From: Chimonanthus salicifolius
Taxonomy: Eukaryota; Streptophyta; Magnoliopsida; Laurales; Calycanthaceae
Direction of reading: 5' to 3'
Assembly (NCBI GenBank): GCA_013350335.1
Contig: CM023534.1
Coordinates: forward strand, 11,561,542 to 11,625,541
DNA: 64,000 nt
Shown: positions 1 to 9,762 of the stretch, one piece after another
How positions within the stretch are numbered: the first letter of the stretch is position 1
How the letters are laid out: each line of letters opens with the position of its first letter
Position numbers and translations under genes: made by a program
Notes under the pieces: generated by a model
What the model was told of the DNA's origin: nothing
The model's input: only the letters and a program-made list of their open reading frames with translations
Database searches by the model: none

Positions 1-465
1 CGTACTTGTTTAGGCTCATTTTTTCTTGATTGTCTATTCATAAAATTTCTCTCTTTGATTTCCCATGCTATGAACTTAAAACATGCTTTTTTTTTTTCTC
101 CCAGTTTTCTTCTATTATTTTTATGTATGTGTATGTTCATCCAGGCTTCTGCTTGCACCCTTAGGAAAAAATCTTAAAACCCTTCTTACGTTTTAATGAA
201 ATGTAAAGGCCTGTTGTAAAATTCCTTTGTTGGGAAATGAGCTGGAACAGGAAACCGTAATTCTTGATAGATGGCCCAACATGAAGTGTCAAAATTGCTA
301 GCTGATGAGAGTCCTCATTAGTCTTCTTGTTCTCATTGTAATTTCAATTCACTTCTTGACTTTTTTTTAAATCTTATCTGATGTTTCTCTGTTTCAACCT
401 TGACCATATAATGTAAATTTCATGTACTTACTGCACAATTATTGATTATTTTGTGATTGGCATAG
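1..465 (+). other. Upstream intron sequence of NF-YA, no exon recognised
   Basis: This stretch lies before the first recognisable NF-YA exon and ends in the acceptor CATAG at 461-465. It is T-rich and intron-like. I found no convincing coding segment in it. The NF-YA start codon and the N-terminal exons are presumably off the left edge. The exon at 466 begins two bases into a codon boundary and so needs an upstream coding exon that ends after one base of a codon. Confidence 0.5.
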
Positions 466-3400
466 ATAATGGTGGAACTTATGAGCAGCAAAAGAAGTTG
501 CTTAACTCACAATCCCAAACCCAAAATCATCTTCCTGTAACTGGAACAGTACATCCTAGTATGGCATTACCATCTGCCGAGTACATGATGCCTCATGCTC
601 AGTTTGAACCAGGAAAGACTATGGTACTGTTCTTTCACCATTTCTGCAGAATCATTGCTATATGCTTGCAGGCGTTTTGATAAGTTCTTAATATTTTATG
701 AATTCATCTGATTATCTTTGCGATAGCAAATACATTTATTGATATGTTTCTTATCTTTAGGTTAAATTTGTTTTGCAAATTTGATGTATCTAGAAATTAA
801 ATATTAAAATTTTATTGTATTTTTATGTATTTAATTTTCCTTCTGGGTATTTGGTAGTATTTATATTTCTAATTATTATTCTGATCCACATTGAGGTCCC
901 ATTGACTTATTCTATTAAATTGGGAAAAGGTCAGGATCATACCAATCTTACAGACATTCTAATGATTGTATATTGTTTATGGGTTTCAATTTGGGCGCTC
1001 TCATTTTTTATATAAAGGGGGCACTCCCTTTTTCTTTTTGCACAAATGTCACCATTTAAGTGGTGAAAAGTGCAAGGAGTGCCCCTTTTATAAAATTTGG
1101 GAGTGTCCAAATCAAAACCCATTTATAATGATTCTTGAATTAGTTGCTGATGTCATGCATCAATTCATGCCATGAGCATGACATGTTGGATCCCGAAACC
1201 ATGCGGCAAGAGCTTCTTTATTGTTTATCTGTGAACTGATTTTCTTCTGTAACATGGACAAGGAGGGAGAAATGTCCTTAGGTGTTGGCCATTTGGGGAC
1301 TATCATCATCCTATTGACTTTATATTCTCTTTTCTTTCTTGAATGGCAAATTCTAGGACACACTAGTGGGCATCCCATCTACATCTTTTGACTGTGAACT
1401 GATTTTCTTCTATAATATGGACCAAAGAGGGAGAATGTTTTTTTGAATTGTACCAAGGAGGGAGAAATGTCCGTATCTGTTGGCCATTTGGGACTATCAT
1501 CATCCTATTGACTCTATATTCTCTCTCTTCTTTGTCTTCTTCTGAATGGCCAGTACTAGGACATGCTTGTGGGCATCCCATCTACATCTTTTGGTTTCCT
1601 TGTCATGCCAGTTTGATTTTGTTTCCTTTGGTCAAATGTATTTTTCATTTGAAATGAGAAGAAAAAGGTGGACTTCTACTTTAACCAGTGTCATTGTTCC
1701 AGTTGTGGAGAGGTGGAACTCAAAAAGCTCACCCCATATGGATGGGACAAAGCTTCGATGATAATGATTGTTCTATTTGTGAGTTTGCGTGCAACTATAA
1801 CTTGCCCCTTAGGTGCTTTGAAATTCATGAATTGAGAACCCACCATCAATAACAGAACTTCCAACATACCCTTAGGTTCCATTTTGGATGCATGGAAAAG
1901 AAAATCCTTACTTGAAAAACAAATAAGAATAAACCCACATCTAGTTTTAGTTAAAAATGGCCATTTTCCAAAGAAGTCCTTCCTGTCCATCTGTTGACCT
2001 ATTTTTATTAAAAAAATGGAACCCTGTGTTTTTTAGCTGTTTATGCATCTAGAGAACATCTCAGAGGATCAAGCATCTCTTTCCATTACTTGGGCAGTAA
2101 TTGCTATAATTTCCCACATGGAGAGACTTGAAATTTAGGATCTTACTGGGAATTAGATAATATGATATTCAATTTCAAACTATTGAGAATTACTTGTTAT
2201 AATTTCCAATTGTCATTTCCAAGTCTTTGAAAATGAACCCCAAGGAGTTGGCCTAGTGGTTGAGACACAAGACTTCAAGATTGAGGTGTTGGGTTCAATT
2301 CCTAGTAACTCCAATGAAGGCTATTCTCCATGAGATATGTACTAAGTTAGGTTCCAACACTTGAACCTGGCATGTGTGTGTAGGGAGGCATGCACATGCC
2401 CTGGACTAGTCGGACGAGACACCTGGACACCTTCGGTCATAAAAAAAAGTCATCTTTGAAAAGGGTATGAATTGGACTATGCCACATCACTACATGTTTG
2501 GTAGATGAGGTTTTTCTTGTTTAAAGTGGTCCATCTTCTACATTCTTTTTCTCCACTTATTTTAAGGTCATGAGTAGGACAGTTAAGGTTGTGTTGCCAC
2601 TGAGACTTCTCTCTAGGGCTGAACCATAGAAGACTGATGCAATGAATGGTGTAGATGATGAACTTCTGTGTGATAGGTCAATTTTGAGGCTATCATGATA
2701 CCAAATCAGAAGTTGATTTTGGTTAGTATAGTAATTCATAGAGTTTGGAAAAAACTTATGGGTAGTCAATTGTCCTGCAGGGCCAAACAGCATATGCGTA
2801 TCCAGATCTGTACTACGGAGGCATCTTTTCTGCCTATGGTGGACAGACTATGGTACAATGCTCACCTTGTGTCTTATTTTAATACAGTTGTTAGGCATTT
2901 GTGCCGGCTCTTGATTAATGCAAGAACTGTAGCTCTATTTATGGCTCATCATTGGTTTCAGATACATCCTCACTTACATGGGGGGATGCAACAGTTTGCG
3001 GTGCCGTTGCCATCAGATGAAACTGAGGAGCCTGTCTATGTCAATGCAAAGCAATATCATGGCATCTTGAGGCGTAGGCAGTCTTGTGCAAAGGCTGAAT
3101 TAGAAAACAAATTGATAAAGTCCAGAAGGGTATGTTTGCTATTAGGCACATATTAATCTTCTCTGTGGTTAATTTGCTGCCAATAATATTCTATTGTAAT
3201 AAAGTATAGAGTCACTGACTCTTGTGAATGTAAACATTTGTAGCATATCTTCATTGAGATTGTGACTCTCAGGACCCCTAGGTTCTAACCCTCAAATGAC
3301 AATTTGAGGACCTTGACCAAATGGGGCCCAACATGGCTCTAACACACCCATCCCCTCCGCGCCCGCCCCGCCCCCCCCCCCCCCCCCCCTCTCTCCTCAC

Positions 3401-6400
3401 AGTCACCTATCCCCTTTGAATTGGATCCTTATCTAGTTTGTCCCAAATCTAAGTTACAAAGCCTATTGATCTAGCCACATGGATTTCCATTCTCATAAAA
3501 TTGAACCATTGGGACCTTAAAGGACATGGCTTCAATTATCCTATCAATATGATTTTTTATAGGTACATATTCAAGCACAAAACTTTCCAACCAACTCATC
3601 ATATGAGCCCTGGTGGGGCGCACATAGAAGTTGTCAAATTTTTATATAAGGACACGGCCCCATCATACCCGACCAACAAAAACTAACTTAAGATCACTCT
3701 TGGAACTCCCTTCCAATTCCTACTAGGAAAAGGTCCTTTAGAAAACACCTATCTCATATTCAAAAACAAAGTCATGAACACCACAAACCTTTCTTCTTCG
3801 GAGGTGAGTCCTTGAAGTTTGTGATCTTGGTTTTGTGTGTCATGCCCATGGTCATGATCTTAACCAAACCTTTTAACTCATGGAAGGAGGGGAGAAGAGA
3901 GCTCTGTTTCAGTTCCGGGTTCTTTCTCAGTGAGGTAGTCCACCAATTTTCTCTAAATTTCTTTTGTTTGCTCCTTTGGATATGATATGTATTTTTTGTT
4001 TTCTAGTGAGAAGAGTTAGCATGATAAGGAAGTGTACTATGACACTAAAGAGGAGAGGTGATATAGGGTTGTCACCATAAAGAAGGTTTCAGTATCCGAT
4101 ATTTAAAAGTGTGTTTTGGGATATTCACCATCCATGGCAGGGCCCATCTTATAAATTTCTGGATAAAAAGTGGGGCCACCATATTGTTGTGTGCACATGC
4201 AGACTGAACAAGAACCTGTAGCACAACTGATATAGACCCATTATTGTAGTTTAAAAGCTATGTGTTCAAGTCCCGTGGGCGTTAAATAGACAATTGACCC
4301 ATGGAAAACAATTTATCAAATCCAAATATTAGTGTCAACCCAAGATTGATGTGATAAATGGCTTAAAGATGATGACATGCAAACTATACAACATGATGAT
4401 TCTCAATATCATCATCATCATCATTAGCAAGTAATCCCATCATTTTGGAGTCGGCTTTATGAGTTCTTCTCCAAATAATAGGACTGCAACTCGGGTCGGG
4501 TTTTGGCCCGACCCGCATGACCCGACCCGAGAAATCATGCGGGTCTGGTTACAAGGGTCGTGCCATAGGGTTGGGTCGGGTTGAGAAGATAAAAACCCGC
4601 ACATAATTCGGGTCGGGTTGGGTCGGGCTGAGGTCTTTAAATCTCAACCCGACCCGAGAAGACACAACCCGAGAAAACCCGACCCGAATTTCCTAACTTA
4701 ATATAAAACCCTCCACCCTCAAAACATAATGGGTTAGGTGCATATAAAGTCTCAAGACCTGAAAATCCCTAACCAAAAACCCTTTCTCATTTTCTTATCC
4801 CTTCTTCTTCTTAACCCTAACCAAAAACCCCTCTCTCATTTCCTTATTCCTCGTTCTTCTTAAGGAAAGCCTCTAAATCTTAAATGCTGCTTCATTTCTC
4901 TCCGTCAGGCAGTTGCTCAATGGTCAAGACTCGAGAGAACAAAGGAGAATTGAAAGTTCGATGCGGATTTTGGGTGAAAGGGCGGTGCCTATCTCAAAAA
5001 ATTATGGAAATCTAGCGCATTTCAGACTCTAGAAAGAGAAGCAGCAGCAGCAGTTGGGCGTCTCTCTCCATTTTAGTTTTTGTCATCTGACTCCTCTTTT
5101 CTCTCTAGGGCTGCAACTCGGGTCAGATCTAGTAGGGTCGAGTCGGGCCAACAGTCGGGTTGAGGATATTACAAACTCGGGTTAGGTTGGGTTAACTAAA
5201 TCGGGTTTTTAATTCGGGTCGGGTCAGGTTCAATGTGTTGTGACATGGGTTAGGGTTCGGGTTTATTAAAACCCGACACGCCCGACGCGAGTTGCAGTCC
5301 TAACAAATAACCTTATCATAAACCATACCATCAGTTACTTCACAGTCTAACATGTCCTTTTTTATCTATTCCCTCCATGTTTCGAAGGTCGGTCTCTCCT
5401 CCTAGTGCCTTCGATCCGCAACCTCTCCACTATGTTGAAAATGTAAATACAATTATATCTATATCTACAAGACACACTGCATACTTGGGTTGTGCTTGGT
5501 TTTCTAAGCGAGTTTCTCTCAATTTGTCATCTATTGGAGCTATCTTTAGACTATCCTTGATGCGTTTATTTCTAACTCTATCATTTAGAGTTAAACTACT
5601 CATCCAACGTAGCATACGAATCTCCACTGTCATGACTTTGATTACTTGTCGTTTTTCATTGTCCACACTCTACTCCATAAAGCGTCACATGTCTAATAGT
5701 TGTTTTATAAAATTGTCCTTTAGATGAAGGGGGACTCTTTTATTGGACAAGACCCCGCTAACTTGTCTACATTTTGCGACCTCACTTCTATCTTATTCAT
5801 TATATTTAAGTCGAAACCTCCTTGAGATTCTACCATAGAGCCAAAATATCGAAACTTATCCCAATGTGCAGCTGGGTTTCTTCCTATCTTTACTGAGTTA
5901 CCCTGATTATTGTCTAACCCACAAAAGTTACATTCCATGTATTTTTTTTTTTAGTTCTAATTTTCAAACCATTTGACTCTAACGTTCTTCTCCACAAATC
6001 TAGCCAAGCGTTGAGTTGTTGTTGTCTCATTAATTAATACTATATCATCCGCTAAAAGCATACAACATGACACTTCATCTTGGATCCCCGGCATTAAGTC
6101 GTGCATGATCAACACGAACAAATATGGGCTTAAAGCCGATCCTTGATGGAGTCCCACTCCAATAAGGAATTCCACTGTCTCGCCATAGACGGTTCTAACA
6201 GTAAGTGTGTGTATCCTCGTAAATATCTTGAATAATCTCAACATAATCATTGAGAATGTATTTATTTCTTAAGGTTTACCAAATCAGTTTTGATGGTACT
6301 CTATCATAGGCCTTTTCTAGGTCAATAAAAGTCATATAGAGGTTCTTCCTTTTCTCCCTAAATTTCTCCATTTGTTGTCTTAGAAGTTGTTGACCTACCT

Positions 6401-7979
6401 GGTATAATCACAAATTAGTTTTCTGATATATTTGACTCTTGTCTTAGGCGACCCTCTATTACCTTGTCCCAAAGTTTCATTGTATGACTCATGAATTTGA
6501 TCGCTTGGTAATTTGCGCAACTTTGAATATCTCCTCTATTTTTATAAAAAAAGGACTATTATGCTCTTGCACCATTCATCAGACATCTTTTTTAGGCTAA
6601 AATTTTATTGAATAACCGTGTCAACCAACACACTTCATTTTCCCCTAAAATGGACCAAACTTCAATTGGGATACCATCCGGTCCTAGTGCTCTATTTTTC
6701 TTCATTTCTTTTAAGATGATTTACTTCTGTCTCTGTTATGTTGTTCACCATCCCCTCATTTGCCTCTCCTTCCATACTACCTCCATCTTCCGATTTAGTG
6801 TTCAACAAGTCTCTAAACCTAGGTTTTCCACCCTCCCTAATTTCTTTTTCTTTCATTAGTACTCTTCGTTTATCGTCCTTAATGCTTCTCACGTGGTCAA
6901 GATCTCTACTTCTCCTCTCCCGCATCTTAGCAAGGTTATAAATTATTTACTCCTCTTCCTTTGTTTCCAATTTGGCATATAGATCGTCAAATGCTTCATA
7001 TTTGTCTTTACTTTACATCTTCGTTAGTGGCCTTTCATGCTAACTTGTAATTTTTCCAATTGACTATATTTCTTGGTTTTTGCCATATCTTAAAATTGAT
7101 TTTTCTTCTCCTGTATAGCTTTCTCTACCTCGGCGTTCCATCACCATCTGTCTTTCCGCAAGCCTATTCTAGTTCCGTTTCACCTAAAACATCTTTGGTT
7201 ATATCTTTAATGAGTCTAGACATCCTACCCCACATCTCATTAGGATCCGAATCATCATCATACTCTCTACTACTAAGCACCTTGGCTTTCATTAGTTTTG
7301 CTTTTTTCCCCTCTCAAATTCCAACATCTAATTTTGGATTTTGGATGGTTCCTTTGTTGTTAATTTTTTGTGGCCTATTCTTAACAAGCAAGTCCAAAAC
7401 TAGAAGTCTATGTTGTGTTGTGAGGCTTTTGCCAAGGAACGATCAATCTCATCATCCATTTAATTATCCAATTGAATTCCCTGAGTGAACTTTGAATTGT
7501 ATTTTTAAAATTTCTTGATGAACATTGAGATAATATGCATTTTCTACTCCTCTTGTATTTGGTTGGATTAAAAAATATATGGTTTGCCCCATGATTTTTG
7601 GTTAGTATAATCTTTGGCATATTTATGTAGCCGTATTTGCACGAGTCTTGGCACCTGCATGCGCTAAAAAGAGCCAGGGGATGTGGGGGACGGTTTATCA
7701 ATTCCAAGGGCAACCGGAACCAAAAGAATGAAACATCTCCACAGGATAAAGCACAGCTTCCTGTAGGTGGTAGAGATAGCAATAAGTTGTGTCCGGCAGA
7801 TCAAGACAGCTCCATGGGGCAGGTATCCTAACAATTTTCATAGATGATAAAGCCACACAGAAGAACATAGCATAGCCATACAGATTATAGGATGGTTTTG
7901 ATGATAACTGGTTTTACAGGCAAGTAATGCACTCTCCAATGGTTCAGTAAAGGAAATCAAAAGTGATTTGGGAGCTTAG
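466..7979 (+). CDS. NF-YA: NF-YA subunit of CCAAT-binding factor (5' partial)
   Basis: NF-YA is the sequence-specific subunit of the nuclear trimer NF-YA/NF-YB/NF-YC that binds CCAAT boxes. Exons: 466-623, 2781-2852, 2962-3129, 7631-7822 and 7920-7979 (stop TAG). All introns are GT-AG and the frame stays open throughout. The second exon encodes the family's [23 protein letters not shown] segment. The third carries [20 protein letters not shown], the NF-YB/C-interaction helix. The fourth carries [15 protein letters not shown], the CCAAT-contact part with the GxGGRF motif. The last adds a short Ser/Asn-rich tail. About 216 residues are visible, and the N-terminus is missing to the left. Two positions that are Arg in the family are changed: codon 3085-3087 is TGT (Cys in [10 protein letters not shown]) and codon 7649-7651 is TGG (Trp in HESWH). 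Either would be expected to hurt DNA binding, so this could be a decaying or divergent copy. No miR169 site could be assessed because the 3' UTR was not delimited. Confidence 0.9.
978..1122. mobile_element. Palindromic MITE in NF-YA intron
   Basis: The two halves are inverted copies. The left end reads GGGTTTCAATTTGGGCGCTC, and the reverse complement of the right end reads GGGTTTTGATTTGGACACTC. Both continue into AAAGGGGGCACTCC-type sequence with a short loop around 1045-1060. The whole unit could fold into one hairpin. Because of the inverted symmetry, both strands give similar spurious ORFs. The target-site duplication is unclear (TTTA/TTTA possible), so the superfamily is not assigned. Confidence 0.65.
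1231..1592. repeat. Two-copy tandem duplication in NF-YA intron
   Basis: A unit starting GTGAACTGATTTTCTTCT and ending GGGCATCCCATCTACATC occurs at 1231-1392 and again from 1393 to about 1592. The second copy carries an extra block of about 35 bases after ATGGAC. Copies are clearly similar but diverged by substitutions and small indels, so the duplication is not recent. No coding potential is convincing in either copy. Confidence 0.75.
2234..2452 (+). mobile_element. tRNA-derived SINE with target-site duplication
   Basis: A box-A-like TGGCCTAGTGG (about 2249) and box-B-like GGTTCAATTCC (about 2292) form a tRNA-type pol III head. The element ends in GGTCATAAAAAAAA and is flanked by TCTTTGAAAA at 2224-2233 and 2453-2462. 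The same body and the tail words GGACTAGTCGG and GACACCTGGACACC recur at 11879, 24358 and 45500, which defines one SINE family. Confidence 0.8.
3361..3389. repeat. Poly-C tract
   Basis: A C-rich stretch ends in an uninterrupted run of C before CTCTCC. It lies inside the 4.5-kb NF-YA intron. Runs of this kind are prone to length errors in assemblies. Confidence 0.9.
4212..4374 (+). mobile_element. tRNA-derived SINE, second family
   Basis: The box-B-like GTGTTCAAGTCCC sits near 4260. The 3' part AGTGTCAACCCAAGATTGAT followed by GATAAATGGC is shared with the element at 59065. Flanks ACATGCAGACTGAACAA (4195-4211) and ACATGCAAACTATACAA (4375-4391) form a diverged 17-bp target-site duplication. 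The tail is a GATGATGA-type repeat rather than poly-A. Confidence 0.7.
4405..7480 (-). mobile_element. 5'-truncated RTE-type LINE with decayed ORF
   Basis: Read on the minus strand, this is the 3' part of a non-LTR retrotransposon. It has the endonuclease end near 7440-7250, a linker (6925-6692), reverse transcriptase with [16 protein letters not shown] and LADDIVLI (6250-5957, the catalytic Asp-Asp pair being in LADD), and C-terminal pieces RMLRWM and APIDDKLRE (5666-5430). The 3' end shows the RTE-style tail: on the plus strand an ATC microsatellite followed by TTTTGGAGTCGGCTTTATGA. The frame is broken by stops and indels, so the copy is dead. It sits antisense in the NF-YA intron and is itself split by the hAT element at 4479-5302. 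Confidence 0.85.
4479..5302. mobile_element. hAT-type element (GGGTCGGG family) nested in LINE
   Basis: The termini TAGGACTGCAACTCG and CGAGTTGCAGTCCTA are perfect inverted repeats. Flanks CCAAATAA (4471-4478) and ACAAATAA (5303-5310) match at 7 of 8 positions, as expected for hAT. Next to both ends, GGGTCGGGT and its complement ACCCGACCC recur many times. The middle (about 4690-5090) holds CT-rich, leader-like sequence with AACCCTAACC words. A second left-end-like copy, TAGGGCTGCAACTCGGGTC, starts at about 5107, so the element may be composite. No transposase ORF is present. Insertion into the LINE 3' region shows it is younger than the LINE. Confidence 0.85.
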
Positions 7980-9762
7980 TTGATAAGGATATGTTATATT
8001 CTGTTTGAGTTTCGGGCTTAGGTCGCCAGTGCAGAGAGTTTGTATGCTAAATGGGGTCGTTTCTGCCTGTCGGGTGCATTTGTACATTGAGATTTGTACC
8101 TACTATTGTGTATAGTTAGCCGTTCGTTTGCAGTTGATTGAATACAGAGAATATTGCGTGACTTAGACGATGATATAATAAGAATTGACATGACAGAAAA
8201 GTTTTAATGGTGTCAAGTGTTATAAGTAAAAGGCTTCTTGCTCTGATAAAATGGGATAATGACTTTGGGATGATTAGAAGGATAATGGCTTGGTTTTGAG
8301 GTTGCAAGTGATGCTTCGTTGTTCATGATGATAGAGCTTTCGTGTTGCTTGCTAATGGATAAATCGTAAGTCTGCAATTATGAGAAATGCATGGATAGGT
8401 TAACCACTAATTTCTTTTGTTTAGACTTTTGAGTCTATTTCTTAGATCTTTTTAATTAAATTATTCAAATGGTTTAATAAAAACCTTCAGCATAGTTTAT
8501 AAGTACTTATGGTTTCAATCTAAACTGTAGATTGAAGTCCCATGAGTGTGTCAAATAGATAGTAGACCTTTGATAAAAATAGTTTAATCCAATCGAACGT
8601 GTAGATCTTAGTAGCATTTAACCCTCTTCAATCATCCAATCTTTAATTTTAGGGTCTCTCAATTTCAAAAAATATATAATGAATGTTTCAAATTCAAATG
8701 TGAAAATGACAGGGGACATAAGACTGGTCCACTTTAATGAAGCCATGCCCAATGGGAAATGCTGTGTGAAAAAAAACTATTTTCTTTGTATTCAATTCCT
8801 CTTTGGCTGCCTTTGTTTCATGGGTAACGGAAGTAACCGAGTGTAACCCTAGTTCATCCCTATTTGATAACCAAAGGGTAAAGATAAAAAGTCTAGATTT
8901 TACTTCTCAGATCTAACGTATGAAAATCCTTTTGCAGCAAAAGGGGTTTTAATATTTATAAAAGTAATTCTGGATCAAGGATTACCTCTGGAAAAGGATA
9001 ACCCCTGCAGATTTACTACACTAGAAAACATTTACTAATGTGTTTTGGAAATCTCAGTGGAAAACTTTAACTAACCCTACTATAAATCAATAAAGAACGA
9101 GAGAATTTGGGCATATAAGAGAAACAAACTAATCCAAAAGAACCATGACATTTAATTCAAAAAAATGTTGCCAATAATTGATGAGTTCTTATCCTTCTAC
9201 TCTAGTGGGATTTAAATTATTTAGATGTTGCAAAAATTCCCATATTGGAGGAAAATAAAAATATGGCAATTTAGTGGCAGAGGAAAGAGGCCTACAAGTC
9301 AAAAAAAGAAAAAAGAAAAAAAAAAAAGGAGCAGTGTTCATTTACTATTAGATTTTTGAAGTAATCAACCAACATCACTTTCTCTAAAGTCCAAATCCTT
9401 TATTAACAGACAGTTTTCTTTTTCCACACTTTTTACAAGCAAACATACGTTAAATCTGAAAAAATAAAAAAGGCAGCAGATGAGCAGTACTTTATCAGTC
9501 TCTTCTCTACTCCACAGTCTAGACCACTTAGTGTGGGTAGTAGAATCCCTCATCCTTCCTTTTCACTCTTTCAATTTCATCTCATGAGGACGAGAGAGGT
9601 CTATGTCCCACAATTATATTTACAAGATGCACATCATTCAAATAAGCAACAAAAACAACAAATTTGCCATATTAGCAAAACTTTCCCATTTTTTTTTCCT
9701 TCCATTTCCTCAGTTTTGCCCCCATTGACATGTATCCAAACAGCAACCACTCATTTAATATA
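7980..9762. other. Intergenic region between convergent genes
   Basis: This contains the NF-YA 3' UTR and the CAT 3' UTR, which face each other. Beyond low-complexity A/T runs (for example the purine run at 9299-9330) and a tRNA-head-like trace near 8520-8600, I see no gene, structured RNA or element with recognisable ends. Confidence 0.6.

Noticed and set aside
453..680. Open frame starting with Met at 453 as a complete small protein
   Set aside because: The frame is NF-YA coding only from 466 to the donor at 623. The Met at 453 lies in intron sequence before a clear acceptor.
937..1175. Cys-rich small proteins encoded on both strands near 1 kb
   Set aside because: The mirror-image proteins come from the palindromic MITE, not from a gene.
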